A DNA stretch of 64,000 nt, taken from the NCBI GenBank assembly GCA_019739215.1, contig JAHHDR010000024.1:62001-126000 (forward strand), read 5' to 3'. The notes beneath the pieces were generated by a model. That model was not told the origin of the DNA. It saw only the letters and a list, made by a program, of their open reading frames with translations, and did no database searches. Below are positions 35,901 to 46,414 of the stretch, one piece after another. The stretch's first letter is position 1, and each line of letters starts with the position of its first letter. Origin of the DNA: Rhizobium sp. GTDB taxonomy: Bacteria; Pseudomonadota; Alphaproteobacteria; Rhizobiales; Rhizobiaceae. Made by a program: the position numbers and the translations under genes.

Positions 35901-37337
35901 ATGCATGACTATCCCGATACGCTCCTCCTCATCGACGGACGGTGGAAGCCCTCTGCCAGCGGCAGGACGCTTCCGGTATTCAACCCGGCCACGGCGAAGC
36001 CGATCGGCAATGTGGCATGGGCCGACACGGATGATCTCGACCAGGCACTTGAGGCTGCCGTGCGCGGTTTCGAGATCTGGAGCCGGACATCGGCCTTCGA
36101 CCGCGCGAAGCTGATGCGCCGCGCCGCCGACATACTGCGATCGCGTGCCGACGAGATCGCAACCTGGATGACGCTGGAACAGGGCAAGCCGCTGGAGCAG
36201 TCGCGTCTCGAAACATTGGCCGGCGCCGACATCATCGACTGGTTCGCGGGAGAGGCACAGCGCACCTATGGGCAAGTCATTCCCGGCCGTGCGACCAACG
36301 TCATCCAGATGACCCTGAAACTGCCAGTTGGTCCGGTCGCCGCTTTCACGCCATGGAACTTTCCGATCAACCAGGTGGTCCGAAAACTTTCGGCAGCGTT
36401 GGCGGCGGGATGTTCGATTATCGTCAAGGCAGCCGAGGAAACACCCGCCTCGCCCGCCGGCTTGATCGGCGCGTTCGTCGACGCGGGCATTCCCGCGGGC
36501 GTCGTCAATCTCGTCTACGGCGTGCCGGCGGAGATCTCGGAGTACCTGATCCCGCACCCCGCGATCCGGAAGATCAGCTTTACGGGATCGACCGCCGTCG
36601 GCAAACAGCTCGCAGCGCTGGCGGGACTCAACATGAAGCGCGCAACCATGGAACTCGGCGGGCACGCGCCTGTCATCGTCTCCGAAGATGCTGATGTGGA
36701 TCAGGCCGCCAAGACCATGGTCGCGGCCAAGTTCAGGAATGCCGGCCAGATCTGCGTCGCACCCACACGCTTTCTGGTGCATGAAGACGTTGCCGAGAGG
36801 TTCACGCAACGCTTCACTGAAGGCACCCAAGCCATCCGCGTGGGCAACGGCCTGGATGCCGATGTCGAGATGGGTCCCCTCGCAAACGACCGCCGCATCC
36901 CCGCTCTGGAGGCGATGATCACCGACGCGACCGCACGTGGTGCCAGACTGGCGACAGGCGGCCGGCGCATCGGCAACGAAGGCTGGTTTTTCGAACCGAC
37001 CGTGCTCGCCGACGTCCCCACCGATGCCAGGATCATGAACGACGAGCCTTTCGGTCCGGTCGCCATCATCAACCGTTTTACTTCCCTGGATGATGCCATA
37101 AGGGAGGCTAACCGGCTTCCTTATGGCCTGGCGGCCTTCGGCTTTACGCGCAGCAGCGCAACGGCGGACCGCCTTGGCAACGAAGTCGTGGCAGGCATGA
37201 TGAGTATCAATCACTATGGGCTCGCCCTTCCCGAAATCCCCTTCGGCGGAACGCGGGATTCCGGTTATGGCACCGAGGGCGGTTCGGAAGCGCTCGACGC
37301 CTATCTCGACACACGCCTTGTAACCCGCAAGGGGTGA
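35901..37337 (+). CDS. NAD(P)-dependent aldehyde dehydrogenase (succinate-semialdehyde type)
   Basis: 478-residue ALDH of the GabD-like subfamily. The catalytic Cys is in [12 protein letters not shown] and the general-base Glu in [22 protein letters not shown] and [11 protein letters not shown] are further hallmarks. The ATG at 35901 follows AAGGA; the longer frame from 35856 overlaps the CoA-transferase gene. It probably oxidises a semialdehyde to the acid handled by the CoA-transferase. It converges with the araC-type gene 22 bases downstream. Confidence 0.92.
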   Translation: MHDYPDTLLLIDGRWKPSASGRTLPVFNPATAKPIGNVAWADTDDLDQALEAAVRGFEIWSRTSAFDRAKLMRRAADILRSRADEIATWMTLEQGKPLEQSRLETLAGADIIDWFAGEAQRTYGQVIPGRATNVIQMTLKLPVGPVAAFTPWNFPINQVVRKLSAALAAGCSIIVKAAEETPASPAGLIGAFVDAGIPAGVVNLVYGVPAEISEYLIPHPAIRKISFTGSTAVGKQLAALAGLNMKRATMELGGHAPVIVSEDADVDQAAKTMVAAKFRNAGQICVAPTRFLVHEDVAERFTQRFTEGTQAIRVGNGLDADVEMGPLANDRRIPALEAMITDATARGARLATGGRRIGNEGWFFEPTVLADVPTDARIMNDEPFGPVAIINRFTSLDDAIREANRLPYGLAAFGFTRSSATADRLGNEVVAGMMSINHYGLALPEIPFGGTRDSGYGTEGGSEALDAYLDTRLVTRKG

Positions 37338-37359
37338 CGAGCACCTGTGTGCAACGGCT

Positions 37360-38385
37360 TCAATAGAGATTGCGGCCGTACATCGTCGACTTCTTGGTAA
37401 AATCGCTTCGGTATTCGTGAGGGCTCTTCTGGTAGACCGCCGAGAAGGCCCGATAATAGGCGGACGGCGTCGCGAAGCCGCTGGCAAGACCTGTTTCACG
37501 GATGCTCATGGAGCTGTAGAGCAAAAGCTCCTTGGCGTGCTGCAGCCTCAGGGCCATGTAGATCTTCTTCGGGCTGGTGTTGAGGTGCCGCTTGAAGAGA
37601 TACTGCAGTGCCCGCACGGAAATGCCGCAACGCTCGGCGACCGCCTCCATCTCCAGTGGCTCCTCGACGGTCTCCTGCATGATCCGCTGCGCACGGCTCA
37701 ATACAGGATTGACCATGAAGGGCTGGCCGTTGACGATTTCGCGCTGCCGAACTTCCGCCGGACGCGGCGCGGCATAGATCAACTCGTTGCACACGAGATT
37801 GTAGAGCGCTGCCCCGCACATTAACCGAAGCATCGTCATGGAATAGTCGAGTGCTGCTGCCTGCCCGGCGCAGGTCGAGCGGTTGCGATCGACGACATAG
37901 AGCTGTTCGACGACACGGCAGGTTGCCGAGAATTCCCTCAACGAAGCCATGGCCGTCCAATGGCAGGTCGCGGCATATCCATCCAATAGCCCGGCCTCGG
38001 CAAGCAGCAGCGGACCAGCATCGACACCGCAGAGATGTGCGCCGGCGGCAGACTGCCGGCGCAGCCATTTGAACAGCTTGGCCTTTGCCGTCTCGGCGAC
38101 GTCATAGGTGACGAGAAGAAAGATCAGGTCGTATTTCCTGCCGTCATCGAAACTGGCCGTGACAGGCAGCGCGACATCCATGCTCGACGGCGGAGCCTCC
38201 GCATCGGCCGGCATGAAATCGACGCTGAAGAGCGCTTCCTTGCTCACCCGATTTGCGGCGCGAAACGGTTCGATCGACTGGAAAACGGTATGCAAGGAAG
38301 GCTCACGGCCGATGACCAGGGCAATCGATCGCTTGCGCTCGACATCAAAATCCGAAGATCGGTCCGACTTCTGAAACTGTTCCAA
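37360..38385 (-). CDS. AraC-family regulator with GlxA-type N-domain
   Basis: 341-residue regulator. An N-terminal DJ-1/PfpI-like (GATase1) domain reads RSIALVIGREPSLHTVFQSI, then CGVDAGPLLLAEAGLLDGYA. The C-terminal AraC HTH pair includes MEAVAERCGISVRALQYLFK and the second helix near MSIRETGLASGFATPSAYYR. It is a paralogue of the protein at 47741-48757 over the full length. I chose the TTG at 38385 because GGAAAGG stands seven bases upstream and the length then matches the paralogue; an ATG at 38496 is possible. It is divergent from the ABC transporter operon and its likely regulator. Confidence 0.8.
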   Translation of the reverse strand: MEQFQKSDRSSDFDVERKRSIALVIGREPSLHTVFQSIEPFRAANRVSKEALFSVDFMPADAEAPPSSMDVALPVTASFDDGRKYDLIFLLVTYDVAETAKAKLFKWLRRQSAAGAHLCGVDAGPLLLAEAGLLDGYAATCHWTAMASLREFSATCRVVEQLYVVDRNRSTCAGQAAALDYSMTMLRLMCGAALYNLVCNELIYAAPRPAEVRQREIVNGQPFMVNPVLSRAQRIMQETVEEPLEMEAVAERCGISVRALQYLFKRHLNTSPKKIYMALRLQHAKELLLYSSMSIRETGLASGFATPSAYYRAFSAVYQKSPHEYRSDFTKKSTMYGRNLY

Positions 38386-38576
38386 AAATGAGCCTTTCCA
38401 AAGGGATGGCCGGTCGCCGCCAAAAGCGAGTTCTGCTGCGCTATTTGCACGAAAACATTCGTTTTTGTCAACAATCCGGGCTTTTTTCAATGCCATTATT
38501 ACCTTGTCGCAGCGAGCACATAACAAGGAACGTCGCTGCGAAAGAGCCACGACTTCTGTGGATGGGAGATAAAGAA

Positions 38577-40205
38577 ATGCAGCCTAGGCACCATGAGACC
38601 CGACTTGAGTCCGTTCGTCGCCGCGCCATTCTGGCAGCGGCAGCGACAATGCTTACTTCACTCGCCGCTTTCCCAACGTCGGGACTTGCCGCCGACAATG
38701 GCCGGCCCGTTGTTGTGGCCCGCGATATGGATCTGAACTCGCTCGACCCAGCACGCGCCTTCTGCGATACCTGCCAGATCTATCTGAGTTCAGTGTATGA
38801 TCGGCTGGTCGATCTTTCGCCGGACAACAAATCGATCGTGCCGATGCTGGCGAAGGAGTGGAACACCAACGACGACGCGACGGTTATCACCTTCAAGCTC
38901 GATCCGAACGCAAAGTTCTCCGACGGCTCGCAGGTCGAGGCCAAGGACGTCAAGTGGACGCTCGAGCGACTTAAGAACGTCAAGGGCGGCATCGCCTATA
39001 TCCTCGACAACGTGAAGTCGATCGATGCGCCGGATGCCGGCACCGTCGTCGTGACGCTCACAGCACCCAATTCCGAATTCGTCGGCTCGCTGACGGCGCC
39101 TTATGCCGGCATCATCAACTCCGATGTGGTCGCCGAACATGGCGGCGACGCAGGTGCCGACGCCGCAACCAAGGATACGGCAGAACAGTGGCTGCTTGCG
39201 AACTCTGCAGGCGCCGGCGCCTATGTGTTGGAAAGCTACAGCCCCAGCCACGAGTTGCGCCTGAAGCGCAATGAAAACTACTGGGGCAAGAAGCCCGGCG
39301 TCAGCGAATTCATCTTCCTGCAGTCCAAGGACGCTGTCAGCCAGACCCAGTTGCTCGAAGGCGGCAGCGCCGACATCGCCATGCAGGTTGATCCGACCAC
39401 CTCGAAGAACATCACCAACGAGGACATCGTTGTCGAGACCAAGCCGTCCTTCAACATGGTCTATCTCGCCCTGAGCCCGGGCGCCAAGAACCTTCCGCAT
39501 CCACTCGATGCCAAGGTCCGTGAGGCGATCGCCAGCGCCATCGACTATGACGGGATCATTGATCTTACCGTCGACGGCAAGGCAACCCGGCTACCCGCCC
39601 CGATCCCGAACGGTTTCCCGGGCAGCGGTGTCGGCGAGCCGATCAAGTACGACGTCGAGAAGGCAAAGGCGCTCATGGCGGAAGCCGGCGCCACCGATGG
39701 CTTCACTCTGGATGCGACCTATCCGAACGTCAATCAGTACGGCGTCGACTACTCCCTGATGATGCAGAAGATCCAACAGGATCTCGCAGAGATCAATATC
39801 AAGCTCGAACTGGCACCCGTGGAGTTTTCCGTCTGGCGTGAGAAGGTCAACGGCGACGGGATTCCGCTGACGGCTGTCTTCTTCGCGCCGGACTATTATG
39901 GTTCGTCGCAATATGCACAGTATTTCGCGATGATGGACGGCACCGTCTGGTACAATCGCGCGGGCGGCAAGAGTGATCCGACACTTGCCAATCCCGAAAC
40001 CCCCAAGCTGCTCGCGGAAGCTCTGGCGGCACCGAGCGACAAGAGCAACGAGTTGTTCGGAAAGCTTGCGGGCGTCATGGCGAATGAACACATCATCCTG
40101 CCGATCCTGAGCCCGGATGCCGTCTTCGTATACCGCAAGGGCATCAGCGGACTGCGGTTCAGCGCATGCTGCAACATGGTCCTGTCTGACATCAAGGCCG
40201 AGTAA
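38577..40205 (+). CDS. dipeptide/oligopeptide-type ABC substrate-binding protein
   Basis: 542-residue family 5 solute-binding protein (DppA/OppA-like). A signal peptide with three arginines, RRRAILAAAATMLTSLAAFP, ends near AAD. The mature part starts with a typical ligand-binding lobe (LNSLDPARAFCDTC, YDRLVDLSPDNKSIVPMLA). GGGAGA precedes the ATG at 38577; the frame open from 38388 gives no signal peptide. First gene of an operon running through two permeases, two ATPases and three metabolic genes. The substrate is likely a small hydroxylated or amino acid-like compound and not necessarily a peptide. Confidence 0.9.
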   Translation: MQPRHHETRLESVRRRAILAAAATMLTSLAAFPTSGLAADNGRPVVVARDMDLNSLDPARAFCDTCQIYLSSVYDRLVDLSPDNKSIVPMLAKEWNTNDDATVITFKLDPNAKFSDGSQVEAKDVKWTLERLKNVKGGIAYILDNVKSIDAPDAGTVVVTLTAPNSEFVGSLTAPYAGIINSDVVAEHGGDAGADAATKDTAEQWLLANSAGAGAYVLESYSPSHELRLKRNENYWGKKPGVSEFIFLQSKDAVSQTQLLEGGSADIAMQVDPTTSKNITNEDIVVETKPSFNMVYLALSPGAKNLPHPLDAKVREAIASAIDYDGIIDLTVDGKATRLPAPIPNGFPGSGVGEPIKYDVEKAKALMAEAGATDGFTLDATYPNVNQYGVDYSLMMQKIQQDLAEINIKLELAPVEFSVWREKVNGDGIPLTAVFFAPDYYGSSQYAQYFAMMDGTVWYNRAGGKSDPTLANPETPKLLAEALAAPSDKSNELFGKLAGVMANEHIILPILSPDAVFVYRKGISGLRFSACCNMVLSDIKAE

Positions 40206-40229
40206 CGCGTCTCCATATGGAATAACGAA

Positions 40230-40253
40230 GACCGGAGGCGATAGCCTCCGGTC
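40230..40253 (+). terminator. intercistronic hairpin after binding-protein gene
   Basis: GACCGGAGGC-GATA-GCCTCCGGTC, a perfect 10-base stem 24 bases after the stop. Hairpins at this position commonly give high binding-protein and lower permease expression. The remaining gap to 40482 shows no gene. Confidence 0.65.
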
Positions 40254-40482
40254 CATGATACCTCTTTGCCGGCAAATGCGCCGACCACCCAGCGGGATGG
40301 GCTGCCAGTTGATCAATGCAGGATTTTTCCGCAAGACTGACCAAGCGCTGGACCGCGGCGGACAGGTCGCCTTCCCGAGAAAAGGCGACGCAGGTGAAAC
40401 GTAGAAATATGACGTAAGGCCTCAGGAGGTCGAAAGACCCGATGCCCGACCAGGAACCACCAACCGCTGGACCGAGAACATC

Positions 40483-41496
40483 ATGACACAATATGTGTTG
40501 CGACGGTTGATCTCCATGCCCCTGCTTCTGTTGGGCGTGGCGACCGTGGCCTTCTTCCTCTCCCATTTCACCCAGGCGGACCCCTTGTCTGCACTGGTGA
40601 GCGAGCGGCAGATGAACAATCCGGAGGTGGTTGCGGCGGCAAAGCAACGCTGGGGTCTCGATCGCAGCCTGCCCGAACAATATCTGATCTACGTGAAGAA
40701 CCTGGTGACCGGCGATCTCGGCGTCTCGTTCCGCACGCGTCGGCCAGTCCTCACGGATATTGCCGAGAGGCTACCGGCGACGCTTGAGCTCGTCATCTTC
40801 GCCATGCTGTTCGGTACGATAAGCGGTGTTGCGCTTGGCGTGCTTGCGTCGCGGTTCCAGGACCGACCGCTCGACTATTTCGCACGCTTCGTGGCCCTTA
40901 TCGGCTCGACGGTACCGGTTTTCTGGTCCGGCCTGCTGTTGCTCTACCTGTTCAGCGTGAAGTTCGGATGGATTCCGGGGCCCGGCCGACTCGACGCGCG
41001 CGCCGACGCGCCACCCTTCATGACGGGCCTCCTGACGATCGACTCTCTCGCTGCCGGGCAGTTCGGTACATTCTTCAATGCGCTTCATCACCTTGTGCTG
41101 CCGTCCTTCGTGCTCGGCTGGTCGGTTACCGGCATCATTTCACGGCTGGTGCGGGCAAGCATGCTGGATGCCCTTGGGCAGGATTATATCCTGGCGGCGC
41201 GCGCCAAGGGCGCGGGCGAGGCGCGCACACTCCTTCGCCATGCTCTTCCCAACGCCATGATCCCGACGCTGACGATCATTGGCTACTCGTTCGCCTACCT
41301 CATCACCGGCGCGGTGCTGACCGAAGCGGTCTTCGGCTGGCCCGGAATCGGCTCCTATGCGGTCGATTCCGCCCGCAACCTCGACTACCCCGCCATCATC
41401 GGTGTTTCGCTGATCGGCGCCTCAGCTTTCCTGCTGGCGAACCTCGTCACCGATGTTGCCTACGCCTATGCCAACCCCCGTATCAGACTGGAGTGA
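40483..41496 (+). CDS. ABC transporter permease, DppB-like
   Basis: 337-residue inner-membrane permease with six helices. YVLRRLISMPLLLLGVATVA is the first helix, and the cytoplasmic EAA loop is GQDYILAARAKGAGEARTLL. Family 1 permease of dipeptide/nickel importers. It pairs with the permease that follows after 4 bases. Confidence 0.92.
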   Translation: MTQYVLRRLISMPLLLLGVATVAFFLSHFTQADPLSALVSERQMNNPEVVAAAKQRWGLDRSLPEQYLIYVKNLVTGDLGVSFRTRRPVLTDIAERLPATLELVIFAMLFGTISGVALGVLASRFQDRPLDYFARFVALIGSTVPVFWSGLLLLYLFSVKFGWIPGPGRLDARADAPPFMTGLLTIDSLAAGQFGTFFNALHHLVLPSFVLGWSVTGIISRLVRASMLDALGQDYILAARAKGAGEARTLLRHALPNAMIPTLTIIGYSFAYLITGAVLTEAVFGWPGIGSYAVDSARNLDYPAIIGVSLIGASAFLLANLVTDVAYAYANPRIRLE

Positions 41497-41500
41497 CACC

Positions 41501-42343
41501 ATGTCGATCGCTATGGGCGCAACAGCGCACTGGCTACACAGTCTGAAACTTCGGCCCGCTATGCTTGTCGGCCTGCTGATCGTCGGCTTCTGGATCTTCG
41601 TCGCACTGACGATCGATATCTGGGCCGTCTACGATCCCCTCAAGATTGTAGCACGCAAGCTGCAATCACCCTCGCTGCAGCATTGGCTGGGCACCGACGC
41701 GCTCGGTCGGGACGTCATGACGCGCACGCTGTATGGCGTCCGCTATTCGCTGGCCATTTCTATCGTGGTAGTCGTCTGTTCGGTCGCGATCGGCTCGCTG
41801 GTCGGCGCGCTGGCCGGCTTTTTCGGCGGCTGGACGGACAGTATCCTGATGCGCATCGTCGATGTCACCCTGTCCTTCCCGCCGGTTCTGCTGGCCATGG
41901 CAGTCGCGGCGTCGCTCGGCCCGGGGCTGCAGAATGCTGCCATCGCGGTCATCGTGGTCTGGTGGCCTGTCTATGCGCGGCTGATGCGCGGCCAGGTTCT
42001 GGATGTGATTTCACGCGATCATATCGAGGCAGCCCGAGCGGGAGGCGCCTCCTCCTATCGCCTGCTCACCAAGCACATCCTGCCCCTGTCTTGGACGCCA
42101 ACGATCATCAGCGCCACCATGGATTTCGGCCAGGTCGTGCTGCTCGCCGCCTCGCTCAGCTTCATCGGGCTGGGCGCGCAGCCGCCGGCACCCGAGTGGG
42201 GCGCAATGATCTCCGACGGTGCTACGCACTTCTACTCCTGGTGGGTCGCCTTCGGTCCCGGCATGGCTATCCTGATGCTCGGTCTCGGCTTCAACTTCAT
42301 TGGTGACGCGCTGCGCGACATCCTCGATCCGAGGGAGCACTGA
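41501..42343 (+). CDS. ABC transporter permease, DppC-like
   Basis: 280-residue permease with an OppC-type N-terminus. HWLGTDALGRDVMTRTLYGV is the conserved DppC signature, and the EAA loop is SRDHIEAARAGGASSYRLLT. ATG at 41501 lies just after the GGAGTGA that ends the dppB-like gene and supplies the RBS; the frame open from 41453 overlaps that gene. Confidence 0.92.
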   Translation: MSIAMGATAHWLHSLKLRPAMLVGLLIVGFWIFVALTIDIWAVYDPLKIVARKLQSPSLQHWLGTDALGRDVMTRTLYGVRYSLAISIVVVVCSVAIGSLVGALAGFFGGWTDSILMRIVDVTLSFPPVLLAMAVAASLGPGLQNAAIAVIVVWWPVYARLMRGQVLDVISRDHIEAARAGGASSYRLLTKHILPLSWTPTIISATMDFGQVVLLAASLSFIGLGAQPPAPEWGAMISDGATHFYSWWVAFGPGMAILMLGLGFNFIGDALRDILDPREH

Positions 42344-42346
42344 GAC

Positions 42347-43357
42347 ATGGCTCAGGCAATACCCCTGCTCGAAGCAAGCGACCTGCGTGTGACGCTGCGC
42401 AATGGCATAGAGATCGTTCGCGGCGTGAACTTCACTGCCGAGGCCGGCAAGGTTCTCGGCATCGTCGGCGAGTCCGGATCAGGCAAGTCGATCACCATGC
42501 GTGCGGTGATGGGCCTCTCGCCGCCGGGATCGGTGATATCAGGCTCGATAAAATTGCGCGGCGAGGAACTGGTGCGCGCGCCGGAGCGGCGGATGCGGGT
42601 GCTGCGCGGCAGCAAGATCGGGCTCATCTTCCAGGACCCGATGACGGCGCTCAATCCCGTCATCACTGTCGGCAAGCTGATCGCCGAGGCCGTGCGCCTG
42701 CACAATCCCGGCCTATCGGCAGCGGCGGCAGGGCAGCGTGCGGTCGAACTTCTGGAACTCGTTGCGGTGCCGCAGCCGGAAGTGCGCGCCAACCAGTATG
42801 TCCACGAATTCTCGGGCGGCATGAGGCAGCGCGCCATGATCGCGATGGCTGTCGCCAACAATCCGGAGGTGCTGATCGCCGATGAACCGACGACTGCACT
42901 CGACGTCACCGTCCAGGCACAGATCCTCGATGTCCTCAAGGGCCTGCAGGACAGGTTTTCCATGGGGCTCGTCCTGATCACGCATGATCTCGGGGTCGTG
43001 GCGGGCGCGGCAGACGACGTGATCGTCATGTATGCCGGCAAGATCATGGAGAGCGGCAGCGTCAGGGATATCTTCTACCGCACGCGACATCCGTATACGC
43101 GCGGCCTGCTGTCCTGTCTGCCGACAATTGCGGGCGAGCAGTCGCGGCTCGAGCCCATTCCCGGCAGCCCTCCCCTTCTCAGCGCGCGGCCAAAAGGCTG
43201 TCCGTTCCACCCGCGTTGTCCAATAGCACGCGACGCGTGCCGGACCGATGAGCCTGTGCTGCGGCCAGTGGACAGCGTGCTGACGGCCTGCCATTTCGCG
43301 GAAGAACTGCGTGGGGGTGACACCGGCAGGGTGAATGCAGAGGTGGAGCGCGCATGA
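42347..43357 (+). CDS. ABC transporter ATPase, DppD-like
   Basis: 336-residue ATPase: Walker [12 protein letters not shown]-loop [12 protein letters not shown], signature [14 protein letters not shown], Walker [14 protein letters not shown], and the C-terminal oligopeptide-transporter extension with the four-cysteine region around [14 protein letters not shown]. It overlaps the next ATPase gene by four bases. Confidence 0.95.
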   Translation: MAQAIPLLEASDLRVTLRNGIEIVRGVNFTAEAGKVLGIVGESGSGKSITMRAVMGLSPPGSVISGSIKLRGEELVRAPERRMRVLRGSKIGLIFQDPMTALNPVITVGKLIAEAVRLHNPGLSAAAAGQRAVELLELVAVPQPEVRANQYVHEFSGGMRQRAMIAMAVANNPEVLIADEPTTALDVTVQAQILDVLKGLQDRFSMGLVLITHDLGVVAGAADDVIVMYAGKIMESGSVRDIFYRTRHPYTRGLLSCLPTIAGEQSRLEPIPGSPPLLSARPKGCPFHPRCPIARDACRTDEPVLRPVDSVLTACHFAEELRGGDTGRVNAEVERA

Positions 43358-44412
43358 CCGAACAAGCATCCATCCGGTCCAAGGGCGATGAGCCGATCCT
43401 TTCGGTCCGCGATATCACCAAGGATTTCGTCGTAAGGGGCGGCCTGCTCGGCTGGAGCGCGGTGCGCAAGGTGAAGGCCGTCGGCGGCGTCTCCTTCGAG
43501 CTCGCCAAGGGCGAAACCCTCGGTCTGGTCGGAGAGTCTGGATGTGGAAAGTCGACACTGGGCCGCTGCCTGCTTCGCCTGATCGAACCGTCTTCCGGGG
43601 AGGTGAGCTTCAAGGGCACCGACCTTTCGACCTTGTCGGCGGAGGACATGCGCCAGTTCCGTCGCCATCTCCAGATCGTCTTCCAGGACCCTCTCGCGTC
43701 GCTTCACCCCCGCATGAAGATCCGCGATATCATTGCCGAACCTCTGCGCCTCATCGGACTGACCGGCGGGCCGGCACTGGGCAGGGCGGCAGAACTGCTC
43801 GACCTCGTTCGCCTCGCGCCTGAACATGGCGACCGCTATCCGCATGAACTTTCGGGCGGTCAGCGGCAGCGCGTTGGCATCGCACGGGCGCTGGCGCTCG
43901 ATCCCGAGGTGCTGGTCCTGGACGAACCTGTCTCGGCGCTTGACGTCTCGGTGCAGGCCGGCGTCCTGAACCTGCTGGAGGAACTTCAGCAGAAGCTCGG
44001 TATCGCCTATGTGTTCATCGCCCATGATCTTGCAGTGGTTCGCCATGTCTCCGACCGCGTCGCGGTGATGTATCTCGGCAAGATCGTCGAGATTGGCGAG
44101 GCCAGTCAGATCTACGGGGCGCCCGCCCATCCCTACACAAAGGCGCTTTTGTCGGCAGTGCCTCTCCCCGATCCCGACGCAGAGCGCGCCCGCCGCCGGA
44201 TCACGCTCAAGGGGGACGTCCCAAGCCCGCTCAACGTGCCGTCCGGCTGTCCATTCCGCACCCGCTGCTGGAAGGCGCAGGACGTTTGCGCCGCAGTGGC
44301 TCCCGAACTCGATGCGGTTGACCCAGGCCATCGCGCTGCATGTCACTTTCCGGAACGCGGCGACGTGACCGCCGACATCGCGGGCGGCGCGGCCGTACAG
44401 GTGACGGAATGA
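43354..44412 (+). CDS. ABC transporter ATPase, DppF-like
   Basis: 352-residue second ATPase of the importer: Walker [14 protein letters not shown], signature [15 protein letters not shown], Walker [14 protein letters not shown], and a C-terminal extension with [15 protein letters not shown]. It forms the usual DppD/DppF heterodimer. The otnK-like gene begins 31 bases after its stop. Confidence 0.95.
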   Translation: MTEQASIRSKGDEPILSVRDITKDFVVRGGLLGWSAVRKVKAVGGVSFELAKGETLGLVGESGCGKSTLGRCLLRLIEPSSGEVSFKGTDLSTLSAEDMRQFRRHLQIVFQDPLASLHPRMKIRDIIAEPLRLIGLTGGPALGRAAELLDLVRLAPEHGDRYPHELSGGQRQRVGIARALALDPEVLVLDEPVSALDVSVQAGVLNLLEELQQKLGIAYVFIAHDLAVVRHVSDRVAVMYLGKIVEIGEASQIYGAPAHPYTKALLSAVPLPDPDAERARRRITLKGDVPSPLNVPSGCPFRTRCWKAQDVCAAVAPELDAVDPGHRAACHFPERGDVTADIAGGAAVQVTE

Positions 44413-44442
44413 TGTCCTACCGCCCCCGATCGGAAGCAGCTC

Positions 44443-45738
44443 GTGTTCGGCGCTATCGCCGACGACCTGACCGGCGGCCTCGAGCTCGCCTCGATGCTGA
44501 TCGCACGTGGTGTGCCGACGACGCTTTCAATCGGCCCCGGCGAACCTGCCCGGTACGGCGTCGCTCATGTCTTCGCGCTGAAATCCCGGGTCGCGCCCAC
44601 GGCCGAAGCGCTGCAAGCGACGCTCGAAGCCCTGGAACGCCTTATCGAACAGGGCGCGCGACAGATCTTTTTCAAATACTGTGCCACCTTCGATTCCACA
44701 CCAGCCGGAAACATCGGCCCCTGTGCCGAAGCGATCCTCGACCGGCTCGGTGCGCGGCAGGCGCTCTTCGCCCCGGCACTCTGCGAGACACGCCGCACCG
44801 TCTATCAAGGCCATATGTTCGGCGGAGCGCAGTTGCTGGGAGAGTCGCCCAAGCGATTCGATCCGCTGACCCCGATGACGGACTCCAACCTCGTCCGGGT
44901 CTTGCAGGCGCAGAGCCGAAAAACTGTGGGTCTCGTCGACTATGCCGTGATCGACCGCGGCCCCGAGGCGATCCGCAGCCATCTTGACGCAAATATAGAG
45001 ACCTCGTTCTTCATTTGCGACACGCTCTATGAGCACCATTTTTCCACACTCGCGGCTGCGATCGTGGATACGCCGTTCGTGACCGGCAATTCATCTGTCA
45101 CGGCCCATCTGCCGCCGTTGTGGTTCAAGAACGGCTTGGTGCCATCTCCGGCACCCGTGCGGCTGGACGGCGTCGAGGGACCCGGCGCAGTCCTGGTGGG
45201 CAGCCTGGCGGACCAGACGGCAGCGCAACTGGATCGCTTCGCCCAGTTGAACGGCGTTTTCACCATCGACGTCGCAGAGGCCTATGCCGGCCGCGACATC
45301 GTCGCCGAAGCGAAGCGGTTCGCAGAGGCGGCAATCGCCTCAGGCAGGGACTTCGCAATCAGCACCGCCCTGCCGCAAGAGCGCGTCGAGTCCCTCCAGG
45401 CCGTCTACGGCCGCCTCGAAATCGCGGCGAAGGTCGAAGCCATCCTTTCGGAAGTCGCGCGATCGATCGTGTTCGACTTCGGCGTCCGGCGGCTGGTCGT
45501 CGCGGGCGGCGAGACGTCGGGATCGGTGGTGCGGGCTCTCGGCGTAACCGACCTCGATGTCGGGCCCTATCGCGAGCCGGGCTTCTCCCGGTCGGTTGCC
45601 GTCCAGCCGTTTCCTATCGCCCTGATGCTGAAGTCCGGCAAGCTCGGCAGCCCCGACATATTCGCCTCGGCGCTGGACGACATGCGCCGCCCGATCGCTC
45701 AAGAACCCCTCCTCGACCGTTGGCCTCCGAAAGTCTGA
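44443..45738 (+). CDS. four-carbon acid sugar kinase, OtnK/DUF1537 family
   Basis: 431-residue kinase. The N-terminus MFGAIADDLTGGLELASMLI and the C-terminal GGETSGSVVRALGV are hallmarks of the DUF1537 family, which phosphorylates 3-oxo-tetronate, threonate or erythronate-derived acids. The start is a GTG at 44443. It is followed after 4 bases by an OtnC-like aldolase-fold decarboxylase; in known four-carbon acid pathways the pair turns a 3-oxo acid 4-phosphate into dihydroxyacetone phosphate. No OtnI-type isomerase or dehydrogenase is adjacent; an aminotransferase takes that place. Confidence 0.88.
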   Translation: MFGAIADDLTGGLELASMLIARGVPTTLSIGPGEPARYGVAHVFALKSRVAPTAEALQATLEALERLIEQGARQIFFKYCATFDSTPAGNIGPCAEAILDRLGARQALFAPALCETRRTVYQGHMFGGAQLLGESPKRFDPLTPMTDSNLVRVLQAQSRKTVGLVDYAVIDRGPEAIRSHLDANIETSFFICDTLYEHHFSTLAAAIVDTPFVTGNSSVTAHLPPLWFKNGLVPSPAPVRLDGVEGPGAVLVGSLADQTAAQLDRFAQLNGVFTIDVAEAYAGRDIVAEAKRFAEAAIASGRDFAISTALPQERVESLQAVYGRLEIAAKVEAILSEVARSIVFDFGVRRLVVAGGETSGSVVRALGVTDLDVGPYREPGFSRSVAVQPFPIALMLKSGKLGSPDIFASALDDMRRPIAQEPLLDRWPPKV

Positions 45739-45742
45739 CCCC

Positions 45743-46399
45743 ATGAACATGTCCTCCCAAGACCTGCGACAATCCTTGATCGATGCGTCGCTCGACGCCG
45801 ACATCGAGCGCATCAATGTCGGTACGACGGGCAACATGAGCATCCGCATCGATAGCGGCATGCTCATTACCCCCAGCGGAATTCCGTCGCGGAAACTTGA
45901 ACCTGACACCATCGTTGCGATGGATCTGGATGGCCAATGGTCGGGCAACGTCAAACCATCGAGCGAGTGGGCGCTTCACGCCGCCATCTACAAGGCGCGT
46001 CCGGAGGTCCAGGCCGTCGTGCATGCGCATCCGGACCATTGCGTAGCGCTGTCTTGTGCGCGCATCGGCCTGCCCGCCTTCCACTACATGATCGCCGGCT
46101 TTGGCGGCGATGACGTGCGCTGCTCGCGCTATGCCACGTTCGGCTCGCCGGAACTCGCGGACGTCACCGTCGAGGCGCTGGAGAACCGCACCGCATGCCT
46201 GCTTGCCAATCACGGGATGGTCACGGTGGGCTCGACACTGGCTGAGGCCTATGGCCGCGCGCTGAAGCTCGAGACGCTGGCGCGACAATACATGCTCTGC
46301 CGGTCCTTCGCCGAACCGGTTCTGCTGAACGATAAGGAGCTGGTCGACGTCAAGCAGCGCTACAAGACCTATGGCCGGCAAGACACGCTGACTGCGTGA
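45743..46399 (+). CDS. class II aldolase-fold decarboxylase, OtnC-like
   Basis: 218-residue member of the class II aldolase/adducin family. Zinc-binding histidines are in VVHAHPDHC and the later LLANHGMVTV, and the N-terminal GTTGNMSIRIDSGMLITPSG binds phosphate. In four-carbon acid pathways OtnC decarboxylates 3-oxo-tetronate 4-phosphate to dihydroxyacetone phosphate. Being directly downstream of an OtnK-like kinase supports that role over a fuculose-phosphate aldolase. Confidence 0.88.
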   Translation: MNMSSQDLRQSLIDASLDADIERINVGTTGNMSIRIDSGMLITPSGIPSRKLEPDTIVAMDLDGQWSGNVKPSSEWALHAAIYKARPEVQAVVHAHPDHCVALSCARIGLPAFHYMIAGFGGDDVRCSRYATFGSPELADVTVEALENRTACLLANHGMVTVGSTLAEAYGRALKLETLARQYMLCRSFAEPVLLNDKELVDVKQRYKTYGRQDTLTA

Positions 46400-46414
46400 A
46401 AGGGAGAAAAACAG